Assembly: GCA_963727635.1 (NCBI GenBank)
Contig: CAVSHP010000027.1
Coordinates: forward strand, 31,255-95,254
DNA: 64,000 nt
From: SZUA-36 sp963727635
GTDB lineage: Bacteria > Pseudomonadota > Gammaproteobacteria > Xanthomonadales > SZUA-36
Direction of reading: 5' to 3'
Shown: piece after piece, positions 26,206-35,593 of the stretch
Layout of the letters: every line of letters begins with the position of its first letter
Position numbering within the stretch: position 1 is the first letter of the stretch
The notes under the pieces: generated by a model
Database searches by the model: none
The model's input: only the letters and a program-made list of their open reading frames with translations
Told to the model about the DNA's origin: nothing
Position numbers and translations under genes: made by a program

Positions 26206-26895
26206 AAAAGTTTCTGTTGGTTAAAGTGGCGGAATTGTAACATTTCAATCGGGCTAACGCGGCGACTCCGACGACATCTGCACCCTCGGGCGGCGTAAAG
26301 TGAAACAGTGTCCGGATCGGCAGGCGGGTTAATCAGCACATTCTCGAAATGGATTTCCGTCCGTTGTCCAAATGCGTCTTCCATGGCCATCATGCGGATC
26401 CCGCCGTGAATCATCCCCAGCAGAATTCGTTCAAACTCGGATTCACTATCCAGGCTTTTCAATTCCAGTAGCATCATGCCTTCAAAGTCACCGAGTTCGG
26501 TGACCTGGAACCGTGTATCCAGCTTGCTGACGTCGGCGAGTATCATCAAGGGCGAATCCGTTGCCCGTTCGGATTGAGGCTTGACCGTCACCTGTTCCAG
26601 CGATTCGTCATAAATCCAGATATTTTTACCGTCGGCAACGATAATTTCAGGAAATTCGCCGCTGTACACCCAGCGCAATTTATCCGGTTTTTGCAGCCAG
26701 ACCTGACCCTGAGGTCTGATCCTGGATGCGCCCGTCCTGTGATTTTACCGTCTGTGTAAATTCGGCCTGGAAGCGTTCCAGTCGCGCGGCAAATTGTTCG
26801 AGTTCGCTACGCGCAGGCCCCGGGTCAGCCGCGTGGGCAAATGACACTGACAGCAGAAAACAGAGGGTCGAAACTGCATCAATGATGATTTTCAT
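26198..26895 (-). CDS. lolA: Outer-membrane lipoprotein carrier protein LolA (two frameshifts)
   Basis: LolA carries lipoproteins through the periplasm from LolCDE to the outer membrane. The first frame has a signal peptide (cleavage after FAHA) and LERFQAEFTQTVKSQDGR. The second has RWVYSGEFPEIIVADGKNIWIYD and DLEQVTVKP-type conserved segments. The third gives FHFTPPEGADVVG at the C-terminus. The frame changes at CCC 26707-26709 (extra base) and near 26306-26311, and the restored stop overlaps the serS start. Because lolA is essential in relatives, base-calling errors are likelier than a pseudogene. It sits between ftsK and serS, the usual order. Confidence 0.87.
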
Positions 26896-26897
26896 TG

Positions 26898-29220
26898 CTA
26901 ATCCCGGGGTGGTGGCGGGGCCAATACTTCACGTTGGCCGTTGTGTTCGGGCTGCGACACCACACCGCTCGCCTCCATCTCCTCGATGATTCGCGCCGCA
27001 CGGTTATAACCGATGCGCAATTGGCGTTGCACGCTGGATATCGATGCCTTTCTGGACTCTGTAACCCAGGCAACGGCCTGGTCATAAAGTTCATCCTGGT
27101 CACTCGGCGTTTCCTGCGGAATCCCGTTGGCACCGATGGTCATGCCATTTGTGGTCATTTGTGATTCTTCCAGGATTTCATCCACATAATTCGGGTGAAC
27201 CCAGTGATTTCAGGTAATTCACAACTGCATGCACCTCGTGGTCATCCACAAAAGCACCATGCACACGCTCCGGTATGGCGGTGCCGGGCGGCATATATAG
27301 CATGTCACCGTGACCCAGCAGTTGCTCGGCGCCCATCTGGTCGAGGATGGTGCGCGAATCAACACGGGAAGAAACCTGGAAGGCGATACGGGTCGGGATA
27401 TTCGCCTTGATCAGGCCGGTAATGACATCCACCGAGGGTCGTTGGGTCGCCAGTATCAGGTGAATTCCCGAGGCACGGGCCTTTTGCGCCAGGCGGGCGA
27501 TCAGTTCATCGATCTTCTTGCCGAGGATCATCATCATGTCGGCGAGTTCATCGATAATCACGACGATATATGGCAGATGCTCGAGGTCAGGAGCTTCCGC
27601 CTCCGGATCGAACTCATCGGGTTTGAACAGCGGATCCTTCAGCGGTGTTCCGGCCTCGGCGGCGTCACGTACCTTTTTATTGAAGCCGGCAAGGTTACGC
27701 ACGCCTTCAGCCGACATCAGGCGATATCGCCGTTCCATTTCCGCCACGCACCAGCGCAAGGCGTTCGCAGCTTCTTTCATGTCGGTAACAACCGGCGCCA
27801 GCAAATGTGGAATATCGGCGTAGATGGACAGTTCCAGCATCTTAGGGTCGATCATGACCAGCCGGACTTCTTCGGGCCCAGACTTGTACAACAGACTCAG
27901 TATCATGGCATTGAGCGCCACGGATTTACCCGAACCGGTGGTGCCGGCGACCAGCAGATGCGGCATCTTGGCCAGGTTCGCGACGACGGGTCTTCCCGAA
28001 ATGCTCTTACCCAGCGACAGTGTCAACGGATGCGTGGATTTCTCGTAGACCTCGGAACGCAGAATCTCTGACAGGAAGACAAGCTGACGGTTGGTATTGG
28101 GGATTTCCAGACCGATGGTCGACTTGCCGGGAATCACTTCCACAACACGCACCGAAACGATACTGAGCCCGCGCGCAAGATCCTTGGCCAGATGCATGAT
28201 CTGTGCCGATTTAACACCGGCTGCCGGTTCCAGTTCAAACCGGGTAATCACCGGGCCGGGATGTACAGCCACGACGTCCACCTGTACACCGAAATCGGCA
28301 AGCTTCAGTTCGACCTGCTTGGAAAGCGCTTTTAAAGCGGACTCGCTGTAGCCCGGCAGCTGATCATGGGGTTCGTCCAGCAAATCCAGCGGCGGTAACA
28401 AATCCGTCGGAATATTGGTAAACAACGGTCGTTGTTTTTCCCTGGCAGCACGCACGCTGACCTGCGCTTGCGGCATGCTGATCTGCGGTTCAATCTTGGG
28501 TGCCGTTTTTCCCTTTTGCCTGATTGAGTCGGTTTTGCGGACCTCTTCCCGTTTCGCCTTTGCACGCCGGCCCGCGAACCAGTCGCGTAAACTGGCGATA
28601 CTGGTAAGTAACCAGTCAAAAATGCCAAGGGTAATCTGCCCGGTGACATCCATGACCCGAAACCAGGACAAGCCGGTAAACAGGGTGACACCCACCAGCA
28701 TCATCGAAAACAGGAATAGCGTGGCGCCTAACATACCGGTCCACTGCAGCAACGGTGATGCAACCACTGCCCCTATTACACCGCCTCCGTTGGCAGGCAT
28801 ACTGCCTGCGGGCGGCAGCAAGTGCATGTCACTGAGGCCCGTTGAAGAAAGCAGGAACAGGGCCAGACCGGTGATCACCGCAACCACCTCGACCACCCCG
28901 GTATCAGATTCCTGGGATTTATTGCTCCATACGCGCCATCCGGCAAAAATCGTGATGACCGGTAACAGGTACGCAACATAGCCGGTCAGCCCCAGGAAAG
29001 CGTCGGCAATCCAGGCGCCGAGAATGCGGCCGGCATTTTGAACGTGATCCGAATTGGTGGTGCTGAAGGGACCCGGATCGGTAGGGTTGTAGGTAAACAG
29101 GCAGGCAACCAGATAAACGGCTATCAGGATGGAAAGCAAAAATGCGCTTTCCCTCAGGTGATGCGTCAGTCGGGACGGCGTTGTTACGACTTGACTGGCT
29201 TTCTTACGCGCTTGTGGCAA
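26898..29220 (-). CDS. ftsK: DNA translocase FtsK (one frameshift before the gamma domain)
   Basis: FtsK links chromosome segregation to division. It has four N-terminal membrane helices, a short linker, then the alpha-beta motor with Walker A VAGTTGSGKSVALN and Walker B IVVIIDELADMMM, and the DNA-reading gamma winged helix (ISSVQRQLRIGYNRAARIIEEME). The gamma domain is in another frame. One extra base in GGG at 27193-27195 explains it: the junction then reads KSLGSPNYVDEILEE. The restored length is about 773 residues, typical of short-linker FtsK. It is followed by lolA after two bases. Confidence 0.94.
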
Positions 29221-29518
29221 TGTTATCTACCTTGTAAGGTTTATTATTTAAGTGCTTATATTTAAAGTTAAATGAAACCAGGCTATGCGGCTATATTACC
29301 TTGTAAAGAATTCATTTCAAGTCATAATGCCACAATCATTTCCAAACATGGCGGCCAAACCTGCCAACAGGCTTATGGAATACAGGGCCGATCGGTTAAA
29401 ATGTAAAACTTGAATCTGCTTTTACAGCCTCAAACTGATCAGGGTAGAACATAGCAGAGAACACATTCAGGTACCTGGCGTATTGATCGGTCGTCTGTCT
29501 TTCACGGAGCAATTATAC
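29221..29518. other. Intergenic region between divergent ftsK and trxB
   Basis: About 300 AT-rich bases without a convincing gene. The decamer TACCTTGTAA occurs twice (29229-29238 and 29299-29308), the first inside the palindrome ACCTTGTAAGGT directly upstream of ftsK, so a regulator-binding site is possible. Promoters for both genes must lie here, but none is close enough to consensus to assign. Confidence 0.4.
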
Positions 29519-30484
29519 ATGAGCGAAATCAAACACCACCGCCTGTTGATCGTGGGAACGGGTCCCGCCGGTTACACCGCCGCCATCTATGCCGCACGCG
29601 CCAATCTTCAGCCCACCGTCATCACCGGTATTCAACAGGGTGGTCAACTGACCACCACCACCGATGTGGATAACTGGCCTGGTGACGCGGAAGGTGTGCA
29701 GGGACCGGAACTGATGCAACGGATGCTGGCTCATGCTGAACGGTTCGAGGCCGAAATCATATTTGATCACATACACAGCGCCGACCTGCAACAGAGACCA
29801 TTTCTGCTGGAAGGTGATTCCGGCAAGTACAGCTGTGATGCACTGGTGATCGCAACCGGCGCCAGCGCAAAATACCTTGGACTGGAATCTGAACAGGCTT
29901 ACCTGGGCCAGGGTGTCTCAGCCTGCGCCACCTGCGATGGTTTCTTTTACCGTGATCGCAAAGTCGCGGTTGTAGGCGGTGGTAACACGGCGGTGGAGGA
30001 AGCGCTTTACCTGTCAAACCTGGCCTCGGAAGTGGTAGTGGTCCACCGTCGCGACGAATTACGCGGCGAGAAAATTTTGCAGGACAGGTTGTTTGAAAAA
30101 GCGCGCAACGGCAATGTTAACTTCATGTGGAATCACGTTGTCGAGGAGGTCCTGGGCGGAGATTCCGGCGTATCAGGCCTGAAACTGAAAAACGTGAAAA
30201 CCGGCGAACTGACCGATATTCAAGTGGATGGCGTGTTTATCGCCATCGGTCACAATCCAAACTCCGAGGTGTTCAAAGACCAGCTCGTTATGAAAGACGG
30301 TTACATCACGATCAAAGGCGGTACCGAGGGCTTCGCGACCATGACCAGTGTGCCCGGTGTTTTTGCGGCCGGTGACGTCACCGACCATGTATACCGGCAG
30401 GCGGTCACATCGGCCGGTTTTGGATGCATGGCTGCACTCGACGCCGACCGCTGGCTGGACGAACAGAAAGACGCCGCTGTCTGA
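29519..30484 (+). CDS. trxB: Thioredoxin-disulfide reductase
   Basis: This FAD enzyme passes electrons from NADPH to thioredoxin. The start MSEIKHHRLLIVG fits the family; an in-frame ATG at 29483 would add 12 residues. FAD-binding GTGPAGYTAAIYAARA, the redox pair in CATCDGF, the NADPH-binding GGGNTAVEEALYL with downstream VHRRDELR, and the C-terminal GVFAAGDVTD are all present. Length is 321 residues, as in E. coli. aat follows after 18 bases. Confidence 0.97.
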   Translation: MSEIKHHRLLIVGTGPAGYTAAIYAARANLQPTVITGIQQGGQLTTTTDVDNWPGDAEGVQGPELMQRMLAHAERFEAEIIFDHIHSADLQQRPFLLEGDSGKYSCDALVIATGASAKYLGLESEQAYLGQGVSACATCDGFFYRDRKVAVVGGGNTAVEEALYLSNLASEVVVVHRRDELRGEKILQDRLFEKARNGNVNFMWNHVVEEVLGGDSGVSGLKLKNVKTGELTDIQVDGVFIAIGHNPNSEVFKDQLVMKDGYITIKGGTEGFATMTSVPGVFAAGDVTDHVYRQAVTSAGFGCMAALDADRWLDEQKDAAV

Positions 30485-30502
30485 GCCGGGTTTGATTAAA
30501 AC

Positions 30503-31201
30503 GTGATTCCGATACTTGCCAGAGATCCGGAATCACCGTTCCCGTCTGCGGACCACGCCCTGGATAACCCCCAGGGCCTGCTGGCGGTCGGGGGAGACCT
30601 GTCCCCTGCCCGGCTGATCAATGCGTACCGGCAGGGTATCTTTCCCTGGTATTCCGATGACCAACCCATCCTGTGGTGGTCCCCCGTTCCGCGCTGCGTG
30701 ATTTTACCTGACGCCGTTCATGTTTCGCGCCGGTTAAGGCGGCGCTATAACCAGGGTCAATTTTCCCTGACCGTGGACCGGTCGTTTGCCGGGGTTATCG
30801 AAGCCTGCGCCGCACCGAGACACGATTTTGACGGCACCTGGATCACTTTGGAAATGCAGGCAGCGTATAGCAGGCTGCATACAATGGGAGTCGCGCATTC
30901 CGTTGAAGTTCACTTTGAAGGCGAACTGGCGGGGGGTATCTACGGCCTTGCGCTCGGGCGGGTGTTTTTTGGTGAGTCCATGTTCAGCAGGCGCGTGGAC
31001 GCGAGCAAAATCGCGCTGGTCGCATTGTGCCGGCAACTGCACCGATGGGGATTCACCCTGCTGGACTGCCAGGTGAGTAATCCACACCTGTTGAGCATGG
31101 GTGCGCGGGAAATCTCACGGCAGGAATTTGATCGCTATCTCAAGACGGCCAGCGAACCCGACCGCTGGGGAGAGGACTTCCACTGCGCGGAACGCTGGTA
31201 A
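30503..31201 (+). CDS. aat: Leucyl/phenylalanyl-tRNA--protein transferase
   Basis: Aat adds Leu or Phe to proteins with N-terminal Arg or Lys and so marks them for ClpS/ClpAP. The 232-residue protein has the typical FPSADHALDNPQGLLAVGGDL N-terminus, YRQGIFPWYS, and the catalytic stretch HSVEVHFEGELAGGIYGLALG followed by FFGESMFS. The start is GTG. The trxB-aat pair is typical; the usual downstream neighbours (bpt/ate, infA) are absent here. Confidence 0.96.
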   Translation: MIPILARDPESPFPSADHALDNPQGLLAVGGDLSPARLINAYRQGIFPWYSDDQPILWWSPVPRCVILPDAVHVSRRLRRRYNQGQFSLTVDRSFAGVIEACAAPRHDFDGTWITLEMQAAYSRLHTMGVAHSVEVHFEGELAGGIYGLALGRVFFGESMFSRRVDASKIALVALCRQLHRWGFTLLDCQVSNPHLLSMGAREISRQEFDRYLKTASEPDRWGEDFHCAERW

Positions 31202-31202
31202 C

Positions 31203-32279
31203 CTATTGGTCCCTGGCCGTTTCCCCAGGCTCTGCCGGTTGATCGGGATTGCCCGTTTGTTGAAGCATGATATAGACATACGTGATCATGTCAGACGGCG
31301 CGGTCGTAGCGGGGTTTGTAATGTAGTGTTCCCATGAAACTTTGCCCTGACTCAAACCATGCGCCGATATGTAGGCGGCGAGTTTCGCGTATGTCGGCAT
31401 CATCTCGTCATACCCGCCGTGATGCACCGCCCTGACGGCGGGTCCCGAAGGTGACAGACCTGAATGTATATTGCCTGTCAGTTCAGACGGGATGACATCG
31501 ACCGGGATCGCCGCGTCGAACTGGTAACTGCCCTCTTCCCAGGCGCGTGTAATCGCCATCGGCTGACCGCTCATGCTGATCCCCGCCTGGTTCATGAAGG
31601 CACTGATCTCCGCATATGCTGCCGCCATGGCATCGGCGATATCGGCAGGATCCTGGCTGCTGCTCGAGGTGACATACAATATGTTCTGCGCCACGACATC
31701 GACCCGTGCAATTTCCAGTTGATTGAAATCAGAAACGGGCAATGATTCGGCGAATTGCTTGAGATTGGCGAGTCCTGTTTCGTAGTCACCCCCCACCCAG
31801 CGATCAAACAGGAGTCCGAAATAGCGGGCAAGGAAAGAGTCCAGGAGGTTCACGCCCTTGGTCAGATCGGAGTCAAAGAACCAGGTGACCCGGGTCGCAT
31901 CGCCCTGGGCAGACAGCGTGAACCCTGTATCGGCTGGGCCCTGGGCGTCAAAGTTCAGCTTGATATCGATCTGCTCATACGGTCTGCTGGCCACGATCTC
32001 CTGCCAACCGCTGCCCACGAGATGCGGGTCTCCCACCCAACTAAGCCGTGCGCCAACGCCGGTCTCAGGTCCGGAAACCGTAAACACCGCATTTGGATCG
32101 CGCTTGGCCCAGGGCGACCATTTATCAAAATACTGGTAACCGTTTAGCAGTTCAAACATCATCGTGGAAGGACGCTCAACGGTGATTGAACGCTCTATAT
32201 GTACTTCTTTGGGTAACAGAAAGCCTGTCACTATGAATGCGGCAATCAGAAACAGGATAATAATGCCGGCTTTTTTCAA
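31203..32279 (-). CDS. SRPBCC (polyketide cyclase-like) domain fused to a GyrI-like effector-binding domain
   Basis: The 358-residue protein has an N-terminal membrane anchor or signal sequence (IIILFLIAAFIVTGFLL), an SRPBCC lipid/ligand-binding domain (residues 30-175, starting HIERSITVERPSTMMFELL) and a C-terminal GyrI-like/AraC effector-binding domain (about 195-345, with AVHHGGYDEMMPTYAKLAAYI). Both domains bind hydrophobic ligands in other proteins. The role is unknown; the anchor suggests action at or outside the inner membrane. It is convergent with aat. Confidence 0.78.
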   Translation of the reverse strand: MKKAGIIILFLIAAFIVTGFLLPKEVHIERSITVERPSTMMFELLNGYQYFDKWSPWAKRDPNAVFTVSGPETGVGARLSWVGDPHLVGSGWQEIVASRPYEQIDIKLNFDAQGPADTGFTLSAQGDATRVTWFFDSDLTKGVNLLDSFLARYFGLLFDRWVGGDYETGLANLKQFAESLPVSDFNQLEIARVDVVAQNILYVTSSSSQDPADIADAMAAAYAEISAFMNQAGISMSGQPMAITRAWEEGSYQFDAAIPVDVIPSELTGNIHSGLSPSGPAVRAVHHGGYDEMMPTYAKLAAYISAHGLSQGKVSWEHYITNPATTAPSDMITYVYIMLQQTGNPDQPAEPGETARDQ

Positions 32280-32346
32280 GATATTCTCTTTTTGAGGGGA
32301 AGATGATTAGCGTAAGATCACAGCGCCCACAGGTCAAGAAAGGCTT

Positions 32347-33105
32347 TTATTCGGAGAGCCTGTCGCTGCTATCCTTTGCTGCCGGAAGGTTTTCGGTCGA
32401 CATCGCCGCCTCTGTTACATCCCGCTGATTCACATTCAGTGGTGGTTCCTTGAGGGGGAACCATTCAGGTACGCTTTCATCATCTTCCCAACTGTAACGT
32501 TTGACCGGGATCACGTCCCAGTACCGGTAGGCAATCGCCATGACCACGCCCATTATGGCCCCGCTCAAGTGGAGTTCCCAGGACATGTCCGGACGTATCG
32601 GCAGCACGCCCCAGATCATCGAACCATACAGAAACCAGACCATTATCGAGACCGCTACCGAGCGCATATCCAGGCGCAAAATACCGCCCACGAAGACATA
32701 GGCCAGCATGCCATAAATAAACCCACTGGCGCCCAAATGCAGACTCTCGCGGCCAATCACCCAGGCCAGTAACCCCGACCCCACCCAGATGACAGGGATT
32801 ACCCGCATGGCTGATCTCGGGTAGAGGTAAAGCAAAGTTGTCAGGCTGATGATCAACGGCAGGGTATTCGAAAACAAATGTTCGCCGCCGCCATGCAGCA
32901 ATGGTGCTGTGAAAATTCCGATCAGCCCTTGCAGATGCCTGGGGCGAAGCCCGTAGTGATTCAGACCCAGTCCAAGGACGGAGTCGAGAATCACTATCGA
33001 CCACAATAAGGCGGTAAACCACAGGGCGATTTTCAGGGCAAGCTTGAAGCTTCTATGCGCCCCGGGAGAAGTGGTGATACGCGGATCAGGCTTGCCAAGG
33101 TGCAT
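32347..33105 (-). CDS. Rhomboid-family intramembrane serine protease
   Basis: The 252-residue protein has six or seven membrane helices. The rhomboid catalytic dyad is visible as Ser127 in GASGF and His179 in LHLSGA, with the helix-2 residues His76 and Asn80 in HLFSN. It cleaves within or near membrane helices of substrates that cannot be predicted. The C-terminal cytoplasmic tail is hydrophilic. A MITE-like element lies directly upstream and may carry or displace its promoter. Confidence 0.9.
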   Translation of the reverse strand: MHLGKPDPRITTSPGAHRSFKLALKIALWFTALLWSIVILDSVLGLGLNHYGLRPRHLQGLIGIFTAPLLHGGGEHLFSNTLPLIISLTTLLYLYPRSAMRVIPVIWVGSGLLAWVIGRESLHLGASGFIYGMLAYVFVGGILRLDMRSVAVSIMVWFLYGSMIWGVLPIRPDMSWELHLSGAIMGVVMAIAYRYWDVIPVKRYSWEDDESVPEWFPLKEPPLNVNQRDVTEAAMSTENLPAAKDSSDRLSE

Positions 33106-33114
33106 ATCGGGAAT

Positions 33115-33386
33115 CTAGTACCGTGACCCATAGATTTCGACGCATCCAGAGCCCCCCGGATGTGCCGGGACAAGGCGCACCGCGCAGGCAATGGCCCAGC
33201 CCTTGGAAAGCGGTGCAACGCGGTACCGGTGCGTCCGGGGGGCTCCCTTCGGGCGCGCCGCTGACCAGCCAGCTGCAGCGTTGCGCTGGCTGGAAATGGG
33301 GCCCGCCATTCCGGCGCCAGCGCGCCTTGAATCTGACCGGTCAGCGACCCGCTGGTTGTGTCGAAATCTATGGGTCACGGTACTAG
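33115..33386. mobile_element. MITE-like element with 30-base terminal inverted repeats at a CTAG site
   Basis: Terminal repeats at 33115-33144 and 33357-33386 match at 29 of 30 positions, and both ends terminate in CTAG. IS630-family elements are known to insert at CTAG with duplication of TA, so this may be a non-autonomous relative. The 212-base interior is GC-rich and has no transposase; the frames seen on both strands mirror each other because of the repeats. The right-end TA lies within the stop codon of plsC, leaving that protein intact. Confidence 0.82.
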
Positions 33387-34126
33387 CGCAGCTCCTCGGG
33401 TAAAGCCGAGGCGATCGCCTGTCTTGTTCTGTTCATGAGATCACGGACGGTCTCTGCATCATCCGTCCCGCGCATCTCGATCGCGGGGTGTATGACCATG
33501 CGAATCCTGCCGGGGAAAATCGTCAGGGACCTTGGTTTCTGAATGTCGTGTGTGCCGATGATAGTGACCGGCAGCACCGGTAGTTTCTGTGATGCAGCGA
33601 CCCGGAAGGCACCCTTCTTGAAGGGCATCAATTTGCCATCCGGGCTGCGTGTGCCCTCTGCAAAAAAGAGTACTCCCACGCCGTCACCGATACCGTCAAG
33701 CGCGTCGCTGACGGCCTTGCGTGCCTGGTCCGGATTCGCGCGGTCAACAAAAATATGCCCCGCTTTTTCGCATCCTGGACCTACACCCGGGACATTACGC
33801 AACTCTGCTTTCAGGACCCATTTCAAATCCAGTTTCAGCCAGCCATAAACGAGAAAAATATCGTATTGGCTCTGATGGTTGCAGACCACGACATAGGACC
33901 TGGACGGGTCCGCGTTTTCGGCACCATCGACCGTGACCCAGACTGGCGTCAGCCAGCAGAGGAGCCTGCCCCAGTTAGCGGCGACATAACGGTTTGCGAT
34001 ACGGGGACTCGCGATCAACGCAGCCAGCACGGTCATCCAACCGGTAATAAAGGTGAGCAGTAGACCTATCGGGGCAAACACCAGCCAGACATAAACCTGG
34101 TAAAGCCAAAAGGCGATGCGTTTCAT
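33383..34126 (-). CDS. plsC: 1-acyl-sn-glycerol-3-phosphate acyltransferase
   Basis: PlsC makes phosphatidic acid at the inner membrane. The acyltransferase blocks are present: CNHQSQYDIF (NHx4D), the later DRANPDQARKAV and FAEGTRSPDG. A membrane helix lies at the N-terminus (YVWLVFAPIGLLLTFITG). The start MKRIAFWLYQ is preferred; an in-frame ATG at 34213 adds 29 unlikely residues. The TAG stop (33383-33385) is formed at the end of the MITE-like element. A second plsC copy elsewhere in the genome is possible. Confidence 0.92.
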   Translation of the reverse strand: MKRIAFWLYQVYVWLVFAPIGLLLTFITGWMTVLAALIASPRIANRYVAANWGRLLCWLTPVWVTVDGAENADPSRSYVVVCNHQSQYDIFLVYGWLKLDLKWVLKAELRNVPGVGPGCEKAGHIFVDRANPDQARKAVSDALDGIGDGVGVLFFAEGTRSPDGKLMPFKKGAFRVAASQKLPVLPVTIIGTHDIQKPRSLTIFPGRIRMVIHPAIEMRGTDDAETVRDLMNRTRQAIASALPEELR

Positions 34127-34214
34127 ATAATTTTGCGACCCGTTAAAAGTAGAGAGCCTAACGACAGAATCGGCAGCTTGCAAACGATGAATCAAGGCAG
34201 GACCTGTAAACAAT

Positions 34215-34237
34215 GGGGGTGCGGTAAACGCACCCCC
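34215..34237 (-). terminator. Hairpin terminator after hsp20
   Basis: A nine-pair GC-rich stem (GGGGGTGCG with CGCACCCCC) and five-base loop lie 30 bases past the hsp20 stop. The following minus-strand bases ATTGTTTA are only moderately T-rich. Confidence 0.6.
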
Positions 34238-34266
34238 ACGAAACCCGAAAAAACGGGTAATTTGGA

Positions 34267-34764
34267 TCAGGCAGCCTGGTCCTGGTGGTCCCCGGCCGCT
34301 TTTTTCCCGGATTTTTTCCCGCTATCCAGGAGACGGGTCGGCGTTTTGCCGATCTTGATCGTACGCGGTTTCATAGCCTCGGGAATCTCGCGCTCAAGAT
34401 CAATATGCAACAGACCGTTCTCGAGACTGGCCCCGGTTACCTTGACATGATCCGCCAGGTTGAAGCGTCGCTCAAATGAACGGGTGGCGATACCACGGTG
34501 CAGATACTCGCCCAACTCATCGGATTCGTCTGCGCGGTTTCCGGTGACAAGCAATCGGCTCTGTTCGGATGTGATTTCAATTTCATCATCGGAAAAACCC
34601 GCCACTGCCATCGTGATACGGTAGTGGTCCTCGCTGGTGATACGGATGTTATAGGGAGGGTAACCATTACCCTGGTCCTGGCGTGTCGCCGAGCTCATCA
34701 GAGCGGCGAGGCGATCAAATCCAACTGAAGTTCTGTAAAGCGGTGAAAAATCAAAAGTAGTCAT
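34267..34764 (-). CDS. Small heat-shock protein (IbpA-like, Hsp20 family)
   Basis: The 165-residue chaperone holds unfolded proteins during heat stress. The start MTTFDFSPLYRTSVGFDRL matches the IbpA N-terminus and follows AAAGGAG; an ATG at 34788 is unsupported. The alpha-crystallin domain runs from about residue 38 (YNIRITSEDHYRITMAVAGF) to 125 and is followed by a lysine-rich tail ending DHQDQAA. The C-terminal I-x-I/V motif appears as IKIGK, which is atypical. A sigma-32 promoter is present upstream. Confidence 0.93.
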   Translation of the reverse strand: MTTFDFSPLYRTSVGFDRLAALMSSATRQDQGNGYPPYNIRITSEDHYRITMAVAGFSDDEIEITSEQSRLLVTGNRADESDELGEYLHRGIATRSFERRFNLADHVKVTGASLENGLLHIDLEREIPEAMKPRTIKIGKTPTRLLDSGKKSGKKAAGDHQDQAA

Positions 34765-34773
34765 TTCTCTATT

Positions 34774-34788
34774 CTCCTTTAGAAGCAA
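34774..34788 (-). promoter_or_regulatory. Possible ROSE-type RNA thermometer at the hsp20 start
   Basis: In the hsp20 leader TTGCT (34784-34788 in complement) lies five bases upstream of the SD sequence AAAGGAG. ROSE thermometers of other small heat-shock genes pair a UUGCU-type element with the SD at low temperature. Only this local match is seen; the full fold was not computed. Confidence 0.35.
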
Positions 34789-34860
34789 TAAAGTCTAAAT
34801 AAAACCTCCGCCAGCATGGCCGGAAGCTGCCCGTGGCCCCCGAAGGCTGCCACTTGATAC

Positions 34861-34890
34861 TAGATGGGGATGCTTTTTTTAGCCTTCAAG
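34861..34890 (-). promoter_or_regulatory. Sigma-32 (heat-shock) promoter of hsp20
   Basis: On the minus strand CTTGAA (34885-34890) and CCCCATCTA (34861-34869) are separated by 15 bases, matching the RpoH consensus in both boxes. It lies about 95 bases upstream of the hsp20 start. Confidence 0.88.
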
Positions 34891-34990
34891 CGTCCGGGAG
34901 AAATTTTTTCTGATTTTTATAAGTTGACATCAAACTGGCCGTTTGAGCCTGGAACAATCATGTCAAACCCGCCTGCACCGGCTTGAAAAG

Positions 34991-35491
34991 TTATCCAGGG
35001 TAGTGGATGGCCAGCACTTCCAACTTGACCAGGCATTCGGGCAATTCCACCTCGGTGCTGTCGCCCGCGCGTTTGCCCAGAAGGGCGCGCGCAACCGGTG
35101 AGTCGATCGATATGAAACCTTTCCTGGCGTCGGTCTCATCTACGCCGACAATCCGGTATTCCACGTGACCTTCCGACGAGGTGTTGAGACTGACCTGGGC
35201 GCCGAAGCGGATGACCGTGGTATCCGCCGGCGGGCGGTCGACAATCTTCATGACATCGATACGCTTGCTCAGGTAACGTATCCGTCGGTCGATGCCCCCC
35301 AACTGCTTTTTACGGTAGGTATATTCCGCATTCTCGGATCGGTCACCCTCGGCTGCTGCCGCCGCCAGCGCCTTGACAACCTCGGGCCGCAACTGCCGCC
35401 ACAGGTACTGCACTTCCTCGCGCAGACGGCTCGCGCCTTCTGGCGTGATATAGGGACTTCCGGGCTTCTCAGCCTGCCGCCATCTGCCCAT
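34991..35491 (-). CDS. greB: Transcription elongation factor GreB
   Basis: GreB rescues backtracked RNA polymerase by stimulating transcript cleavage. The N-terminal coiled coil carries GDRSENAEYTYRKKQLGGIDRRIRYL, with the acidic tip residues in GDRSENAEY, and the C-terminal FKBP-like domain holds ISIDSPVARALLGKRAGD. The start MGRWRQAEKPGSPYITPEG is preferred; an ATG at 35542 adds 17 residues. Length, 166 residues, is close to E. coli GreB (158). Divergent from the M13 peptidase gene. Confidence 0.94.
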   Translation of the reverse strand: MGRWRQAEKPGSPYITPEGASRLREEVQYLWRQLRPEVVKALAAAAAEGDRSENAEYTYRKKQLGGIDRRIRYLSKRIDVMKIVDRPPADTTVIRFGAQVSLNTSSEGHVEYRIVGVDETDARKGFISIDSPVARALLGKRAGDSTEVELPECLVKLEVLAIHYPG

Positions 35492-35593
35492 TTTCCATCC
35501 CTTTTTTACAGCCCAACTTTCGACACCTGCAACTGGCTCCATGAAGGTATATAGTAGCGTCCTTTTTCCACTTTCCTTAAAGGAAATTTCGTT

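Noticed and set aside
33123..33378. Two opposite reading frames of 87 codons inside the MITE-like element, each starting MTHRFR and ending CVEIYGSRY
   Set aside because: Their mirrored ends come from the inverted repeats; no ribosome-binding site or known domain is present, so they are not called as genes.
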